Of a DNA stretch of 64,000 nt, positions 54,284-64,000 are shown in pieces; the stretch's first letter is position 1, and the number at the start of each line of letters is the position of its first letter. Under the pieces are notes generated by a model. The model ran no database searches. It had not been told where the DNA came from and saw only the letters and a program-made list of their open reading frames with translations. The stretch covers positions 1,715,501 to 1,779,500 of the forward strand of contig CATNEN010000041.1 of NCBI GenBank assembly GCA_950097015.1. The letters are read 5' to 3'. Both the position numbers and the translations under genes were made by a program. This DNA comes from Macrostomum hystrix. Taxonomy: Eukaryota > Platyhelminthes > Macrostomidae.

Positions 54284-57200
54284 ATGCCCAACATCAAGCT
54301 GCAGTCCAGCGACAATGAGACATTCGATGTGGAGCTTGAGATCGCCAAGCAGTCAGCCACAATCAAGACCATGCTGGAGGACATGTCCGTCTCAGACGAG
54401 ACTGATGAGCCTGTCCCGCTGCCCAATGTAAATGCCGCCATCCTCAAGAAGGTGATCGCCTGGTGCACCTACCACAAGGACGACCCGCCTCCGGCTGAAG
54501 AGGATGAGTACAAGGAGCGGCGCACTGACGATATCCCAACCTGGGATCAGGAGTTTCTCAAGGTCGGTTCCTTATCCACCCCGCACCTGAGTGTGAATTT
54601 GATAGCTTTGCATCCGAGTGGGATTTTGATCTTTGTGTTTGAGTAGCAGTAGCATTACCTTGAGTGGGATCTCTCTAGCATTACCTTGAGTGGGATCTCA
54701 GTAGCATTATCCTTGAGTGGGATCTCAGTAGGATTATCCTTAAGTGGGATCTCACTAGCATTACCCTTGAGTGGGATCTCACTAGCATTACCTTGAGTGG
54801 GATCTCACTAGCATTACCTTGAGTGGGATCTCACTAGCATTACCATTGAGTGGGATCTCACTAGCATTACCTTGAGTGGGATCTCACTAGCATTACCATT
54901 GAGTGGGATCTCACTAGCATTACCTTGAGTGGGATCTCACTAGCATTACCCTTGAGTGGGATCTCACTAGCATTACCCTTGAGTGGGATCTCACTAGCAT
55001 TACCTTGAGTGGGATCTCACAGCATTACCCTTGAGTGGGATCTCACTAGCATTACCCTTGAGTGGGATCTCACAGCATTACCCTTGAGTGGGATCTCACA
55101 GCATTACCCTTGAGTGGGATCTCACTTGTCTTTACTTCGAGTGAATTAAGAAGCGAAGCGAGTTGAAGTCATGCAATTAATTGAATCTTCGCAGCAAGAG
55201 CCCGTTCATACGGCCAAACCTCAAACGAGACAGAGAGCGCAATGGGGGAAGGAGGGGGGTGCAGCGATAAAGAAAAGAGAGACACAATCAGAGCAAGTAC
55301 AAACAAGTCGCGTAACCAAAAGTCGCTACACTCCCCCAAATGACAAAGACTTTGTCATTTCGAGCTCGAACTAAGCATGAATCAATTGAACAAGGGCAAC
55401 GCAACAAAAAAACGACAATTTTGAGAGACTGAAAGGGACACAAGTACGAGCATTGACGAAAAATAAATGTTTCCTCCACGAAGATTAAGCAATGACCTAC
55501 GATTTTACGAGTAGATAAATTAGTTGGCCAAAAATTAACAAAACTGACAACGACCTAGCCGACAGAAATTATATTGAAATTTACCTTACAAGTACGTTCA
55601 CGAGTCACGAGTCCCTCATTAACATATTGAATGATGATATGATAATTTGCAACCGAGTTGTGACGCAAAAAAATAAATGACTGAATGATAACTACCGGGT
55701 ACAAATGAGGGTCAGGGAAGCAAAAAAGGGTAAGTGAATGAGAACAGATGGAAACGCGATAACAAGAGTCGAGAACAAAAAATGAGCAAAAATTATCAAG
55801 GTAGCTGATCTCGCACCAATGAACAGAACAGAAAGATTTAGAGAAACAGAGATCCGAGACGGAGACGGATTAGATGCACAATTCAAGAGGAATGAGAGCT
55901 TGGACAGGCCGTCTGATGCGCTCAGCCCCCCGAGAGCCCCTTTCCTTCGCCAGACGTACAACTGCGGAACGAACGGCACCATCTCGACCCTCACGGACAG
56001 ACTCTACCACACCCATCTTCCATTGCAGTCTTGGCTGATGCGGCTCTCCCTGAACCAAAACGACGTCTCCGGGTTTTGCAACTGGTCCTCCTCCATGCGA
56101 CTTGAGCGCTTTCTCACGCAGGGCGGTGACATATGACGTTTTCCATACATCCCAAAAAACATTCAACGCTCTTCTGAGATGTTTGAGTCGAGCTGGCAAT
56201 GGCAGGACGTTGGCGATACGGTTCGACGAGAGAGTTGGCTCCTGAGTCAACCGAGTTCCGAAGAGAAAGTGCGCAGGCGTCAATACGTCGTTGATCTCAT
56301 CCGCCGACACATACATAAGTGGTCGACTGTTCACCACAGATTCCATTTCGATAACCGAAGTTGATAGCTCATCGAATGTTAGCAGAGCTTTGCCAATGCT
56401 CTTTTTCAATCCATCCTTAACGATTCCAACGAGTCTTTCCCAAAATCCGCCCCACCACGGGGCCTTCTCCGGAATGAACTCCCAAGAGATTTTCTTGTTG
56501 GCACAGAATGATTGAACTTCATAGCTGGTGCTAGCTCCAAGAATATTCGCGGCAGCCTTGAACGTCTTGGCATTGTCACTGATGATGGAAGGTATTCCGC
56601 GACGACTGACAAAACGACGTAATCCATTCAAGAACTGCGATGCGGTCATGTCAGGAAGCAGTTCCAGATGCACTGCGCGAGTCGATGAGCATGTGAGAAG
56701 TAGAATGTACGCCTTCCGAGAGTCACAACCATCCTCCCCCGTCCGATAGAATATCGGACCACAGTAGTCCACGCCGACTGATTGAAAGGGTCGGATGTCG
56801 GAAAGGCGAAACTCAGGTAGCTGAGAGATCTGAGGTACAACGTATGAGCGTCCTTGTACCTTCCTACACACCACACACTTCGATAGTTCTTGCTTAGTTC
56901 GTTGACGTCCCTTCAGAATCCAATATTTTTCACGAACTTTACTAAGCGTTGAGGCAACTCCCCCGTGAGCAACGGACTGATGAGCTTGTCGAATAATGAG
57001 CTGCTCCAAGTGACTGTGGCGAGGTACTAAGATAGGATTATTAACTTCGAAGGACAGTGCGGAAATACGACCTTGTGAACGCAAAAGTCCCTTATCATCT
57101 AACCACAGATTCAAGTTCCTGTTCAGATGTGTTGCAGCAGAGCTACGCCGAATGTGATCGATTTCCTTTGAAAACGATTCCCTTTGAATTGACCTTACCA

Positions 57201-60200
57201 ATAGGACTTCTGCATCAGTCAACTCTTCGGCGGTCACCGTCCTTGATCTATTGACTAACGATTGAGCTCGAGCACTCCGTAGGTTGCGGACAAATCTTTG
57301 TACCCATGCTAGGACGCGTAAAACTCTCGAATAGTTCGAAAACTTGCCGATGTCAATGATTAAAGAGATACGATCGACGTTCTTAGATTCCATGGGCTGT
57401 TCAGCGACTGTTGATAGTGCTTCTGCAGAGTTATGATCTTCCGCGACTGCGCTCGAATGCTTATCTTCAGACGAAACTGGGTAGATGCCTGATCGAAGAA
57501 ATTCGGGACCACTAAACCACACCTTGTTTTTCTGTAGCTGCCCTGGAAGACAGCCTCGAGATGGCAGGTCGGCGGGGTTCAGTTCCCCGGGAACATGTCG
57601 CCACTCGGACGTTGACGTGAGAGTCCGGATCTCCTTAACGCGGTTTTGAACGAAAACTTGGCGAAGCTTGTCGGTGTTGGTGATCCACTGCAGAGTTGTC
57701 TTGCTGTCTGTCCAGAGATAACGCGTCATGCTGGGAAATTGCAAAGACACCGTGCGTATTAGACGAGCTAAGATTAGGGCTCCCAGCAGTTCTAGTCTAG
57801 CGATGCTAAGATTTGATAGCGGTGCCACGCGCGTTTTGGCCTGAATTAAATGCGTTGAAACGTTGTCTGTTTCCGACCGGGCCTGAATGTAGACACAGGC
57901 AGCGTAAGCAGATTCGCTTGCATCACAGAATCCATGTAATTCCATTCGAACTGGCTCCGAATCGAGATCGGCGAAAAGGTAGCGAGGAACTTCGAAGCGT
58001 GAGCTCGACAACGACTGTAACCAACGGTTCCAACTCTCGGCGATATCTGGCGGAAGTTCGTCGTCCCAACCCGACTTGCGAACACACAGTTTCTGTAGCA
58101 TCACCTTGACAACAGTCAAAGAGGGTGACAAGATTCCTAACGGATCGTACACAGACGCAAGTACTCCTAGCATCGACCTCTTGGTTGAAGAGGATCCGTT
58201 GACGTGGGTAACTAGTTCAGAAAACTGCATGACGAATGTGTCCCTGACCGAGTCCCAGTGGAGTCCAAGCACTTTTTCTGTATGACCAACATCCTGATCG
58301 GGTAGCGAGCTGTTGAACGAATCTGAGTTGGATTTCCACTGTCGCATATTCATGCCAGCCAGGTTGAAGATATTTTTTGCATCGTTGTAGAGATTGAATG
58401 CGTCACTTAGAGATTTACAGCTTGTCACTAAATTGTCGACGTACAAGTCTTTGCGAATAATCTCAGCGGCGAGTGGAAAATTATTCTTCTGGCTATCAAT
58501 GTGTTGAAGGACCGTAGCTCTCAAGACCCCAGGAGAGCACGTAAGACCGAACGGCAATCTACAGAAGCGATAGTGAAAAACCTTGTCCGACTCACTCGGG
58601 TTAGTCCACAGAAATCTCAGATAGTCTCTGTCCTCACTATCGATGGCAATCTGCAAGAAGGCTTTTTCTATGTCACCTATGATGGCGATCGGATGTTTGC
58701 GAAATCTCATCAGAATTTCTGGGATCAGAGGTACATCAGTCGGACCAGCTTGAAGAAGATCATTGATTGAGAAGTCGCCTGTTCGAAGTCTGGCAGATCC
58801 ATCAAACACAATACGTATCTTTGTGTGCTCACTGTCTGACTTTATGACGTGGTGATGAGGCATATAATGACAAGTGTTCTTGCCAAGATCTTTCTCGGGC
58901 ACCTTCTCGATTATGCCAGAAGCTTCCTGTTCCGAAATGATTCCGCTATACTTTGTCAGAGTCTCTGGATCCTTCCTCAGAGCACGAGTTGTGGACGACA
59001 GTCTACTGTACGCCATGTCGAAGTGATCATCCAACGGCACTGAGCCTTCCGGGTATTTCCATGGTAGACTGACGCTGTACCGACCGTTCTCGAGCCTTGG
59101 ATTACAGATAAACGAACCCTCCGTGGAATCATCCTTTTGCTCACTGATCCCTAGTGCTTCAAGTCGCCAGAATGAAGAGAGGTTACACTTCGACGAGTCA
59201 GTTGTGACAAAGGCATCATCAGGAGTAGCGCAGCACAAGGTCTGAGCCGTACTACAATCAGCTGAATCTTCGGAAACGATGGGCTCATCATTGGCTGACC
59301 CCTCGATCGCTAGAGGACCACAGAGAAGGAAACCTAGCTTAGAGGAAATGGCGACTGGTCCTGAGGTGCCACGAATCACGTTGTCGCCTACAATTTGGAA
59401 GTATTGATCTGAGCCTACGAGGATCGAGATTGGAGTACTGATGTCACGTGGGTCATATGGATCCGCTAGGTCTACATCACGAAGGTGTTGAAACGAATTG
59501 ACGATAACTGAAGTCTGAGGCTGACAGATCTGCTTTACGACATTAGCTTCCAGTCTGATGATCTCCATGGAGTCAACCTTGCGAATGTGGAATTTCACTC
59601 TTGAAGAGTTCACCGTCGTAGCGATTCCAGAAAAGGCAGAGACTTTCAAACTTTCCTCAGCAAACCGTTCAAACTGGAGCAAGTCGCATACGTCTTCTCG
59701 AATATACGACCGATTGCTTGCGGTATCCAGCAGAACCCTCACCAGCAGTTCTCGACGTCCGTCAGGAGCAATCAGAATTGCCTTTGCAACTGGAAGAGCG
59801 ACAGCGGGGTTACGATTGATGAACATGGAGAGAGCAAAGTTTCCTTCCGTTGAAACCACAGATTCAGGTTCACTCTGTGCCGCGTTCGTACTCCCAGTCT
59901 GCACCTGCCGAATGACGTCCTTCTTCGCATTGGCAAAGGTCTTGTTCTGGACCGCGCCACTCTTGACTGTCGAATCGATACTCTTTGCTTTCATTTTGAA
60001 ACCCGACCCCTGTCCATCTGACAGACCACAATTGCAGATGCTGACATGGTGAGCGCCTGAACAGTTTCTGCATCGCCGGGAATCATGACACGTCCTTGAT
60101 GAATGACCTGACCTGAGGCACCGAAAGCAACGCTGCTCCTTCTTCAGAAATTCGATTCGAGCATCCACAGAGACCAACTTCGAACACTTCTCAGATGTAT

Positions 60201-63123
60201 GGTCCGAGCCACAGTACGTACAAAAGATCTTCATGACAGCTTGTCGATCATTTCGTGACTGCACGGTTAACGTTGAAAGCGAAGACTTAGGTTGAAGGCA
60301 ATGTCGACTGGCTTCTGAGTTGCTCGATTTCTTACCGCCCACTGCTGCGTTCTCTCGAACTTGAATTTCCGTCTGTAGAAACTCCAGCAGAACAGCCATG
60401 TTGTTGATTTCTTTCTTCGACAGGCTCGCGCACTTCATTAGGTCGAGACGAAATTCATTTGGACACTTACGAAGCAGATTAGGCAACAGCAATGCCTCAT
60501 AAGCCGACGACATTACTCCCTGAACTTCCAAGCTTCGAACGGCAGCAGCTATGTCATCGTGAAACGAACGTAAGCCTGCTAATGACACCTCTGATAGGTG
60601 AATATCTGACAGTTGGTTCATTAGACTTCGAATTACCAGATCTGATTTACCAAAGCGTTGATGTAGAAGATCGATAGCTACCTTGTAATTAGCTGAAGTA
60701 ACACTTAGTCCACGAATGCAGGACTTGGCTGATTCAGAGAGCGAATCCAAGAGGTAATTAAACTTGTCGATGTCCGATAGCTGATTATTCGAATCGATTG
60801 ACGAGGAGAACTGATCCCAATACGTTTGCCATGACGTCACCGTGCCGTCAAATGTAGGGATATGACGTTTCGGCAGTTTGACCTGAGGTCCAGATGTTAC
60901 AGACTTAGTCGCATTTGATAATGATTTCTCTAACAATCTGACGTACTTCCGACACCTGAATGCATACTCATCAGCTTCTTCTTGTTCACGACTCAGCTTT
61001 TCCTCTTCCATCTGACTCTGAATGTCCAGGTCCAATTCCTCCATCAATCCCAGTTTCTGCTTCAGAGTATCAATGCATGCTTCCGCTTCAGCGTTTATTT
61101 TGTCATCACGTCCACTTCCAGCTGACAGCCACTTCTCTGCTCGATTTATGGTCTTTGTCACAACGGACCGAATGGCCGCTCTCTTTCTGATGGCTTCATC
61201 CATTGACCACCTTGGCGAAAGTGCGTCTGGCTAAGATCGGAACCCCAAGGAGAAGAGCGCAACGGATGCCGCAAGCGGATACAGCAAGACCTTGAAGTGG
61301 TGAAGAAAAAAAGGCAGAGAAAGACTCAAAGGACAGAGAAAGCAACAGAAGAATTTTAGCTTTGAGATGCGTGAAGAACAAAATAACAATAAGAGAAAAA
61401 ACACACGTTTGAGTTGCAAGATAACGAGAAAACACGTAAAAATAAAGCCAGCGAGTACAGATGATAAATATAGGATTGCGATCAGTAAAATCTATTATTA
61501 CTTATCTCGACAGTTCAATTAATTGATGAGACAGTCACGAAATAGGGAGACAGACACCAGCCGGTATGCGAGGGAGCGAGCGAGGCCGGCAGGCGTGAGC
61601 CAGTAGACGGAAGAGCGAACGAAGCCGGCAGGCAGGTGAAGAAGCGAGCGAGGCCGGCAGCAGACGAAGAGGCGAGCGAGACCGGCAGCATACAAAGAGG
61701 TGAGCGAGACCGCCGGCAACTTCGACCGAATCGATGAGAATACGACTGACGACTTACTTTTCTAGAGGGCTTATTTTCGTTCGGGCGCCATGTCTTTACT
61801 TCGAGTGAATTAAGAAGCGAAGCGAGTTGAAGTCATGCAATTAATTGAATCTTCGCAGCAAGAGCCCGTTCATACGGCCAAACCTCAAACGAGACAGAGA
61901 GCGCAATGGGGGAAGGAGGGGGGTGCAGCGATAAAGAAAAGAGAGACACAATCAGAGCAAGTACAAACAAGTCGCGTAACCAAAAGTCGCTACATCACTA
62001 GCATTACCATTGAGTGGGATCTCACAGCATTACCCTTGAGTGGGATCTCACTAGCATTACCATTGAGTGGGATTTCACTAGCATTACCATTGAGTGGGAT
62101 TTCACTAGCATTACCCTTATGTGGGATCTCACTAGCATTACCCTTGAGTGGGATCTCACTAGCATTACCATTGAGTGGGATCTCACAGCATTACCCTTGA
62201 GTGGGATCTCACTAGCATTACCCTTGAGTGGGATTTCACTAGCATTACCATTGAGTGGGATCTCACTAGCATTACCATTGAGTGGGATTTCACTAGCATT
62301 ACCATTGAGTGGGATCTCACTAGCATTACCATTGAGTGGGATCTCACTAGCATTACCCTTGAGTGGGATCTCACTAGCATTACCATTGAGTGGGATCTCA
62401 CAGCATTACCCTTGAGTGGGATCTCACTAGCATTACCATTGAGTGGGATTTCACTAGCATTACCCTTGAGTGGGATCTCACTAGCATTACCCTTGAGTGG
62501 GATCTCACTAGCATTACCATTGAGTGGGATCTCACTAGCATTACCCTTGAGTGGGATCTCACTAGCATTACCCTTGAGTGGGATCTCACTAGCATTACCA
62601 TTGAGTGGGATCTCACTAGCATTACCCTTGAGTGGGATCTCACTAGCATTACCCTTGAGTGGGATCTCACTAGCATTACCCTTGAGTGGGATCTCACTAG
62701 CATTACCCTTGAGTGGGATCTCACTAGCATTACCATTGAGTGGGATCTCACTAGCATTACCCTTGAGTGGGATCTCACTAGCATTACCCTTGAGTGGGAT
62801 CTCACTAGCATTACCATTGAGTGGGATCTCACTAGCATTACCCTTGAGTGGGATCTCACTAGCATTACCCTTGAGTGGGATCTTCCTAAACCCTACCTGG
62901 CACACGGTCGCAGGTGGACCAGGGCACGCTGTTCGAGCTGATCCTGGCCGCGAACTACTTGGACATCAAGGGGCTGCTGGACGTGGCCTGCAAGACGGTG
63001 GCGAACATGATCAAGGGCAAGAGCCCGGAGGAGATCCGCAAGACCTTCAACATCAGGTGCGACTTTACGCCCGAGGAGCTGGAGCGGGTGCGCAAGGAGA
63101 ACGAGTGGTGCGAAGAGAAGTGA
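54284..63123 (+). CDS. SKP1: SKP1, SCF ubiquitin-ligase adaptor, 2 coding exons
   Basis: Links F-box proteins to CUL1 in SCF ubiquitin ligases. Exons 54284-54562 and 62914-63123, joined in phase 0 (LK|VDQG), 162 residues (human 163). N-terminal BTB/POZ fold: [57 protein letters not shown]-like [13 protein letters not shown], and [12 protein letters not shown]-terminal F-box-binding helices: [31 protein letters not shown] and the end [10 protein letters not shown]. The intron is 8.35 kb and holds a 27-bp array split by a BEL element. The ATG is 28 bases after a GGCTTGCAG acceptor-like site (54255). Both exons are strongly conserved with no damage. Confidence 0.97.
54640..55126. repeat. 27-bp minisatellite in the SKP1 intron, left part
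   Basis: About 18 copies of CTCACTAGCATTACCCTTGA GTGGGAT, with 24-26 bp variants. Interrupted at 55126 by the BEL element. Confidence 0.95.
55127..55330 (-). repeat. 3' LTR of the BEL element
   Basis: 204 bp, identical by eye to 61791-61994. Confidence 0.95.
55331..55342 (-). promoter_or_regulatory. Polypurine tract of the BEL element
   Basis: On the minus strand TTTGGGGGAG abuts the 3' LTR. Confidence 0.55.
55870..61203 (-). CDS. gag-pol: Gag-Pol polyprotein of the BEL/Pao element
   Basis: 1777 residues, single frame, as usual for BEL. Order: Gag domain of the DUF1759 type (about 100-290; [20 protein letters not shown]); zinc knuckles [13 protein letters not shown] (328-) and [14 protein letters not shown] (359-); Pao-type aspartic protease with [14 protein letters not shown] (493-); RT with [10 protein letters not shown] (797-), [13 protein letters not shown] (Asp 844), [11 protein letters not shown] and YVDN at 921-924; RNase H ([11 protein letters not shown], Asp 1094; LWTDSKTTL); integrase with a HHCC domain (HQSVAHGG...CVVCRKVQG) and D1479, D1543, E1589; a C-terminal DUF5641-like module ([14 protein letters not shown]). 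YVDN replaces the usual YVDD, keeping the first Asp. No env-like frame follows. Confidence 0.93.
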   Translation of the reverse strand: MDEAIRKRAAIRSVVTKTINRAEKWLSAGSGRDDKINAEAEACIDTLKQKLGLMEELDLDIQSQMEEEKLSREQEEADEYAFRCRKYVRLLEKSLSNATKSVTSGPQVKLPKRHIPTFDGTVTSWQTYWDQFSSSIDSNNQLSDIDKFNYLLDSLSESAKSCIRGLSVTSANYKVAIDLLHQRFGKSDLVIRSLMNQLSDIHLSEVSLAGLRSFHDDIAAAVRSLEVQGVMSSAYEALLLPNLLRKCPNEFRLDLMKCASLSKKEINNMAVLLEFLQTEIQVRENAAVGGKKSSNSEASRHCLQPKSSLSTLTVQSRNDRQAVMKIFCTYCGSDHTSEKCSKLVSVDARIEFLKKEQRCFRCLRSGHSSRTCHDSRRCRNCSGAHHVSICNCGLSDGQGSGFKMKAKSIDSTVKSGAVQNKTFANAKKDVIRQVQTGSTNAAQSEPESVVSTEGNFALSMFINRNPAVALPVAKAILIAPDGRRELLVRVLLDTASNRSYIREDVCDLLQFERFAEESLKVSAFSGIATTVNSSRVKFHIRKVDSMEIIRLEANVVKQICQPQTSVIVNSFQHLRDVDLADPYDPRDISTPISILVGSDQYFQIVGDNVIRGTSGPVAISSKLGFLLCGPLAIEGSANDEPIVSEDSADCSTAQTLCCATPDDAFVTTDSSKCNLSSFWRLEALGISEQKDDSTEGSFICNPRLENGRYSVSLPWKYPEGSVPLDDHFDMAYSRLSSTTRALRKDPETLTKYSGIISEQEASGIIEKVPEKDLGKNTCHYMPHHHVIKSDSEHTKIRIVFDGSARLRTGDFSINDLLQAGPTDVPLIPEILMRFRKHPIAIIGDIEKAFLQIAIDSEDRDYLRFLWTNPSESDKVFHYRFCRLPFGLTCSPGVLRATVLQHIDSQKNNFPLAAEIIRKDLYVDNLVTSCKSLSDAFNLYNDAKNIFNLAGMNMRQWKSNSDSFNSSLPDQDVGHTEKVLGLHWDSVRDTFVMQFSELVTHVNGSSSTKRSMLGVLASVYDPLGILSPSLTVVKVMLQKLCVRKSGWDDELPPDIAESWNRWLQSLSSSRFEVPRYLFADLDSEPVRMELHGFCDASESAYAACVYIQARSETDNVSTHLIQAKTRVAPLSNLSIARLELLGALILARLIRTVSLQFPSMTRYLWTDSKTTLQWITNTDKLRQVFVQNRVKEIRTLTSTSEWRHVPGELNPADLPSRGCLPGQLQKNKVWFSGPEFLRSGIYPVSSEDKHSSAVAEDHNSAEALSTVAEQPMESKNVDRISLIIDIGKFSNYSRVLRVLAWVQRFVRNLRSARAQSLVNRSRTVTAEELTDAEVLLVRSIQRESFSKEIDHIRRSSAATHLNRNLNLWLDDKGLLRSQGRISALSFEVNNPILVPRHSHLEQLIIRQAHQSVAHGGVASTLSKVREKYWILKGRQRTKQELSKCVVCRKVQGRSYVVPQISQLPEFRLSDIRPFQSVGVDYCGPIFYRTGEDGCDSRKAYILLLTCSSTRAVHLELLPDMTASQFLNGLRRFVSRRGIPSIISDNAKTFKAAANILGASTSYEVQSFCANKKISWEFIPEKAPWWGGFWERLVGIVKDGLKKSIGKALLTFDELSTSVIEMESVVNSRPLMYVSADEINDVLTPAHFLFGTRLTQEPTLSSNRIANVLPLPARLKHLRRALNVFWDVWKTSYVTALREKALKSHGGGPVAKPGDVVLVQGEPHQPRLQWKMGVVESVREGRDGAVRSAVVRLAKERGSRGAERIRRPVQALIPLELCI
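61552..61720. repeat. Short repeats in the BEL 5' leader
   Basis: About five imperfect copies of a unit like GCGAGCGAGGCCGGCAG(GC) separated by 10-20 bases, between the 5' LTR and the Gag start. They could be packaging or promoter elements, or slippage products. Confidence 0.7.
61779..61790 (-). promoter_or_regulatory. Primer-binding site of the BEL element (Lys-type)
   Basis: On the minus strand TGGCGCCCGAAC lies directly after the 5' LTR. The same 12 bases open the primer-binding site used with tRNA-Lys by several retroviruses. Confidence 0.75.
61791..61994 (-). repeat. 5' LTR of the BEL element
   Basis: 204 bp; on the minus strand it starts TGTAGCGACTTTTGG and ends GTAAAGACA. Confidence 0.95.
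61995..62885. repeat. 27-bp minisatellite in the SKP1 intron, right part
   Basis: About 33 copies, same unit as 54640-55126, starting with the duplicated TCACT and ending 28 bases before the exon 2 acceptor. The long open frames through it (LTSITLEWD and related repeats) arise because 27 is a multiple of three. Confidence 0.97.
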
Positions 63124-63882
63124 CCGCTGCTGCCTGCCTGCCAGCGCATTCTGACCTGCCTCTGTGTGTACAAACCCCGTTGCTTATCCAGATTTGTAGC
63201 TGCCATTTTCAAGCCTTAGTGTGTATTCGACTGACTCTTCTCACACCTGCGAATCCGCAAGCTTGCGATGCGCACCCCACTCGTTCTAGATCCCCACTCA
63301 GAAGTTCTACTCCCTAAAGTATACAACGTTGCCCAAGCTAAAATGCCAATCCCTAAATTGTGTTATTATCCCCATACTGAAATCCCGCTTGCTAAAGTGT
63401 GCAATGCTCCCCAAGCTAAAATCCCATGCAATGATCCCACACTGAAATCCCACTCCCTCGAGTATGCAATAATCCCCAAGCTAGAATCCCAAACCCCAAA
63501 TGTGCTATGGTCGCCCCACTGAAGTCCCAGTTTCTAAAGTGTGCAATGATCCCATGCTATCTCCTATCTCCCAAAGCTCTACCGAGTTGTCACTGCATGT
63601 ATCTCTACCTATGCTTTCCTTATGAAGGAGATTACTTACAGGGGCCTAGCTCCAGCTTCCTAGATGTTTTATTGTTAATTTTCGCTGCTTTCTCTGATTG
63701 ATCGGAGCTGCAAAAATACATGCTCAGTCTTGGGGGCCGGTTCTTAATCTGCCTAGCTTTTAGACCCGATGTGTGCGAGTAAATTTGCAAACCTGGCTTC
63801 ATCGCTTTCAGTCTATTTCACAGGATGAGTGTTGACTATTGTGCAGAAACTCACAACAATGTCACACCTACAACCTACCCAC
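63124..63882. other. SKP1 3' flank with a degenerate repeat
   Basis: Between 63280 and 63560 there are loose copies of a 40-50 bp unit with CCCCAAGCTAAAATCCC and AGTGTGCAATGATCCC. No further gene is recognised. Confidence 0.6.
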
Positions 63883-64000
63883 CTGTGACCCACACCCAAT
63901 CCACAGCCTAATCATCTGTGACCCACACCCAATCCACACCCTAATCATCTGTGACCCACTCCCGATCCACAGCCTAATCACCTGTCTGTGACCCACACCC
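63883..64000. repeat. 33-bp tandem array reaching the window edge
   Basis: About 3.5 copies of CTGTGACCCACACCCAATCC ACAGCCTAATCAT, cut by the right edge. Confidence 0.93.

Larger units (their letters stand above)
55127..61994 (-). mobile_element. Intact BEL/Pao LTR retrotransposon
   Basis: 6.9-kb element on the minus strand. LTRs 61791-61994 (5') and 55127-55330 (3'), 204 bp each with no difference seen, TG...CA ends. A 5-bp target duplication TCACT flanks it (55122-55126 and 61995-61999). One open frame of 1777 codons codes for everything. It is a young insertion into the 27-bp array of the SKP1 intron, opposite in orientation to SKP1. Confidence 0.96.

Noticed and set aside
62014-63317. 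Long frames of LTSITLEWD / GISLALPLS repeats, one of 380 residues
   Set aside because: The 27-bp unit is a multiple of three, so all frames stay open; the frame enters SKP1 exon 2 out of register.

Overview
This is nuclear DNA of an animal. Genes have GT-AG introns, and six conserved protein-coding genes can be assembled end to end: IFT70/TTC30 (minus strand), CDK5RAP3, merlin/NF2, DPY19L3, an ELOVL4-like elongase and SKP1 (all plus strand). Exons are GC-rich and introns and intergenic DNA are AT-rich. The very high load of tandem repeats and retroelements, plus acceptor-like AG dinucleotides just upstream of several start codons (compatible with spliced-leader trans-splicing), suggests a flatworm of the Macrostomum type. 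That assignment is inference; no species-diagnostic sequence is visible.

Layout. 1-4.5 kb: a 57-bp array and IFT70. 5.7-14.6 kb: a Ty3/gypsy-type element (A) with two apparently identical 452-bp LTRs, frame-broken pol, and a cold-shock-like domain between the Gag zinc knuckle and the protease. 15.2-16.2 kb: a non-autonomous inverted-repeat DNA transposon. 17.5-19.7 kb: CDK5RAP3 with an inverted copy of its first exon in intron 1. 20.2-21.3 kb: a 5'-truncated Penelope-like element with a GIY-YIG domain and a hammerhead-like motif. 21.7-26.9 kb: merlin. 26.9-29.5 kb: a 77-bp satellite starting 25 bp after the merlin stop codon. 31.2-40.3 kb: DPY19L3, ten exons, seven of nine introns filled by different minisatellites, one also holding a tRNA-derived SINE. 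40.9-47.5 kb: a 44-bp array split by an intact Ty3/gypsy element (B). 48.5-49.5 kb: ELOVL4-like gene with a TATA box. 50.5-51.1 kb: remnant of a LINE. 53.4-54.0 kb: a piggyBac-type MITE. 54.3-63.1 kb: SKP1, whose single coding intron holds a 27-bp array split by an intact BEL/Pao element.

The host genes have unrelated housekeeping roles (ciliary transport, UFMylation/ER-phagy, Hippo signalling, protein C-mannosylation, lipid elongation, SCF ubiquitin ligase) and do not form a functional cluster. The most unusual items are the cold-shock-like domain carried by element A, the IFT70 minisatellite whose monomer copies a splice acceptor, and the exon-1 inverted duplication in CDK5RAP3. All exon boundaries were read by eye from splice signals and remembered family resemblance; nothing was searched or computed.
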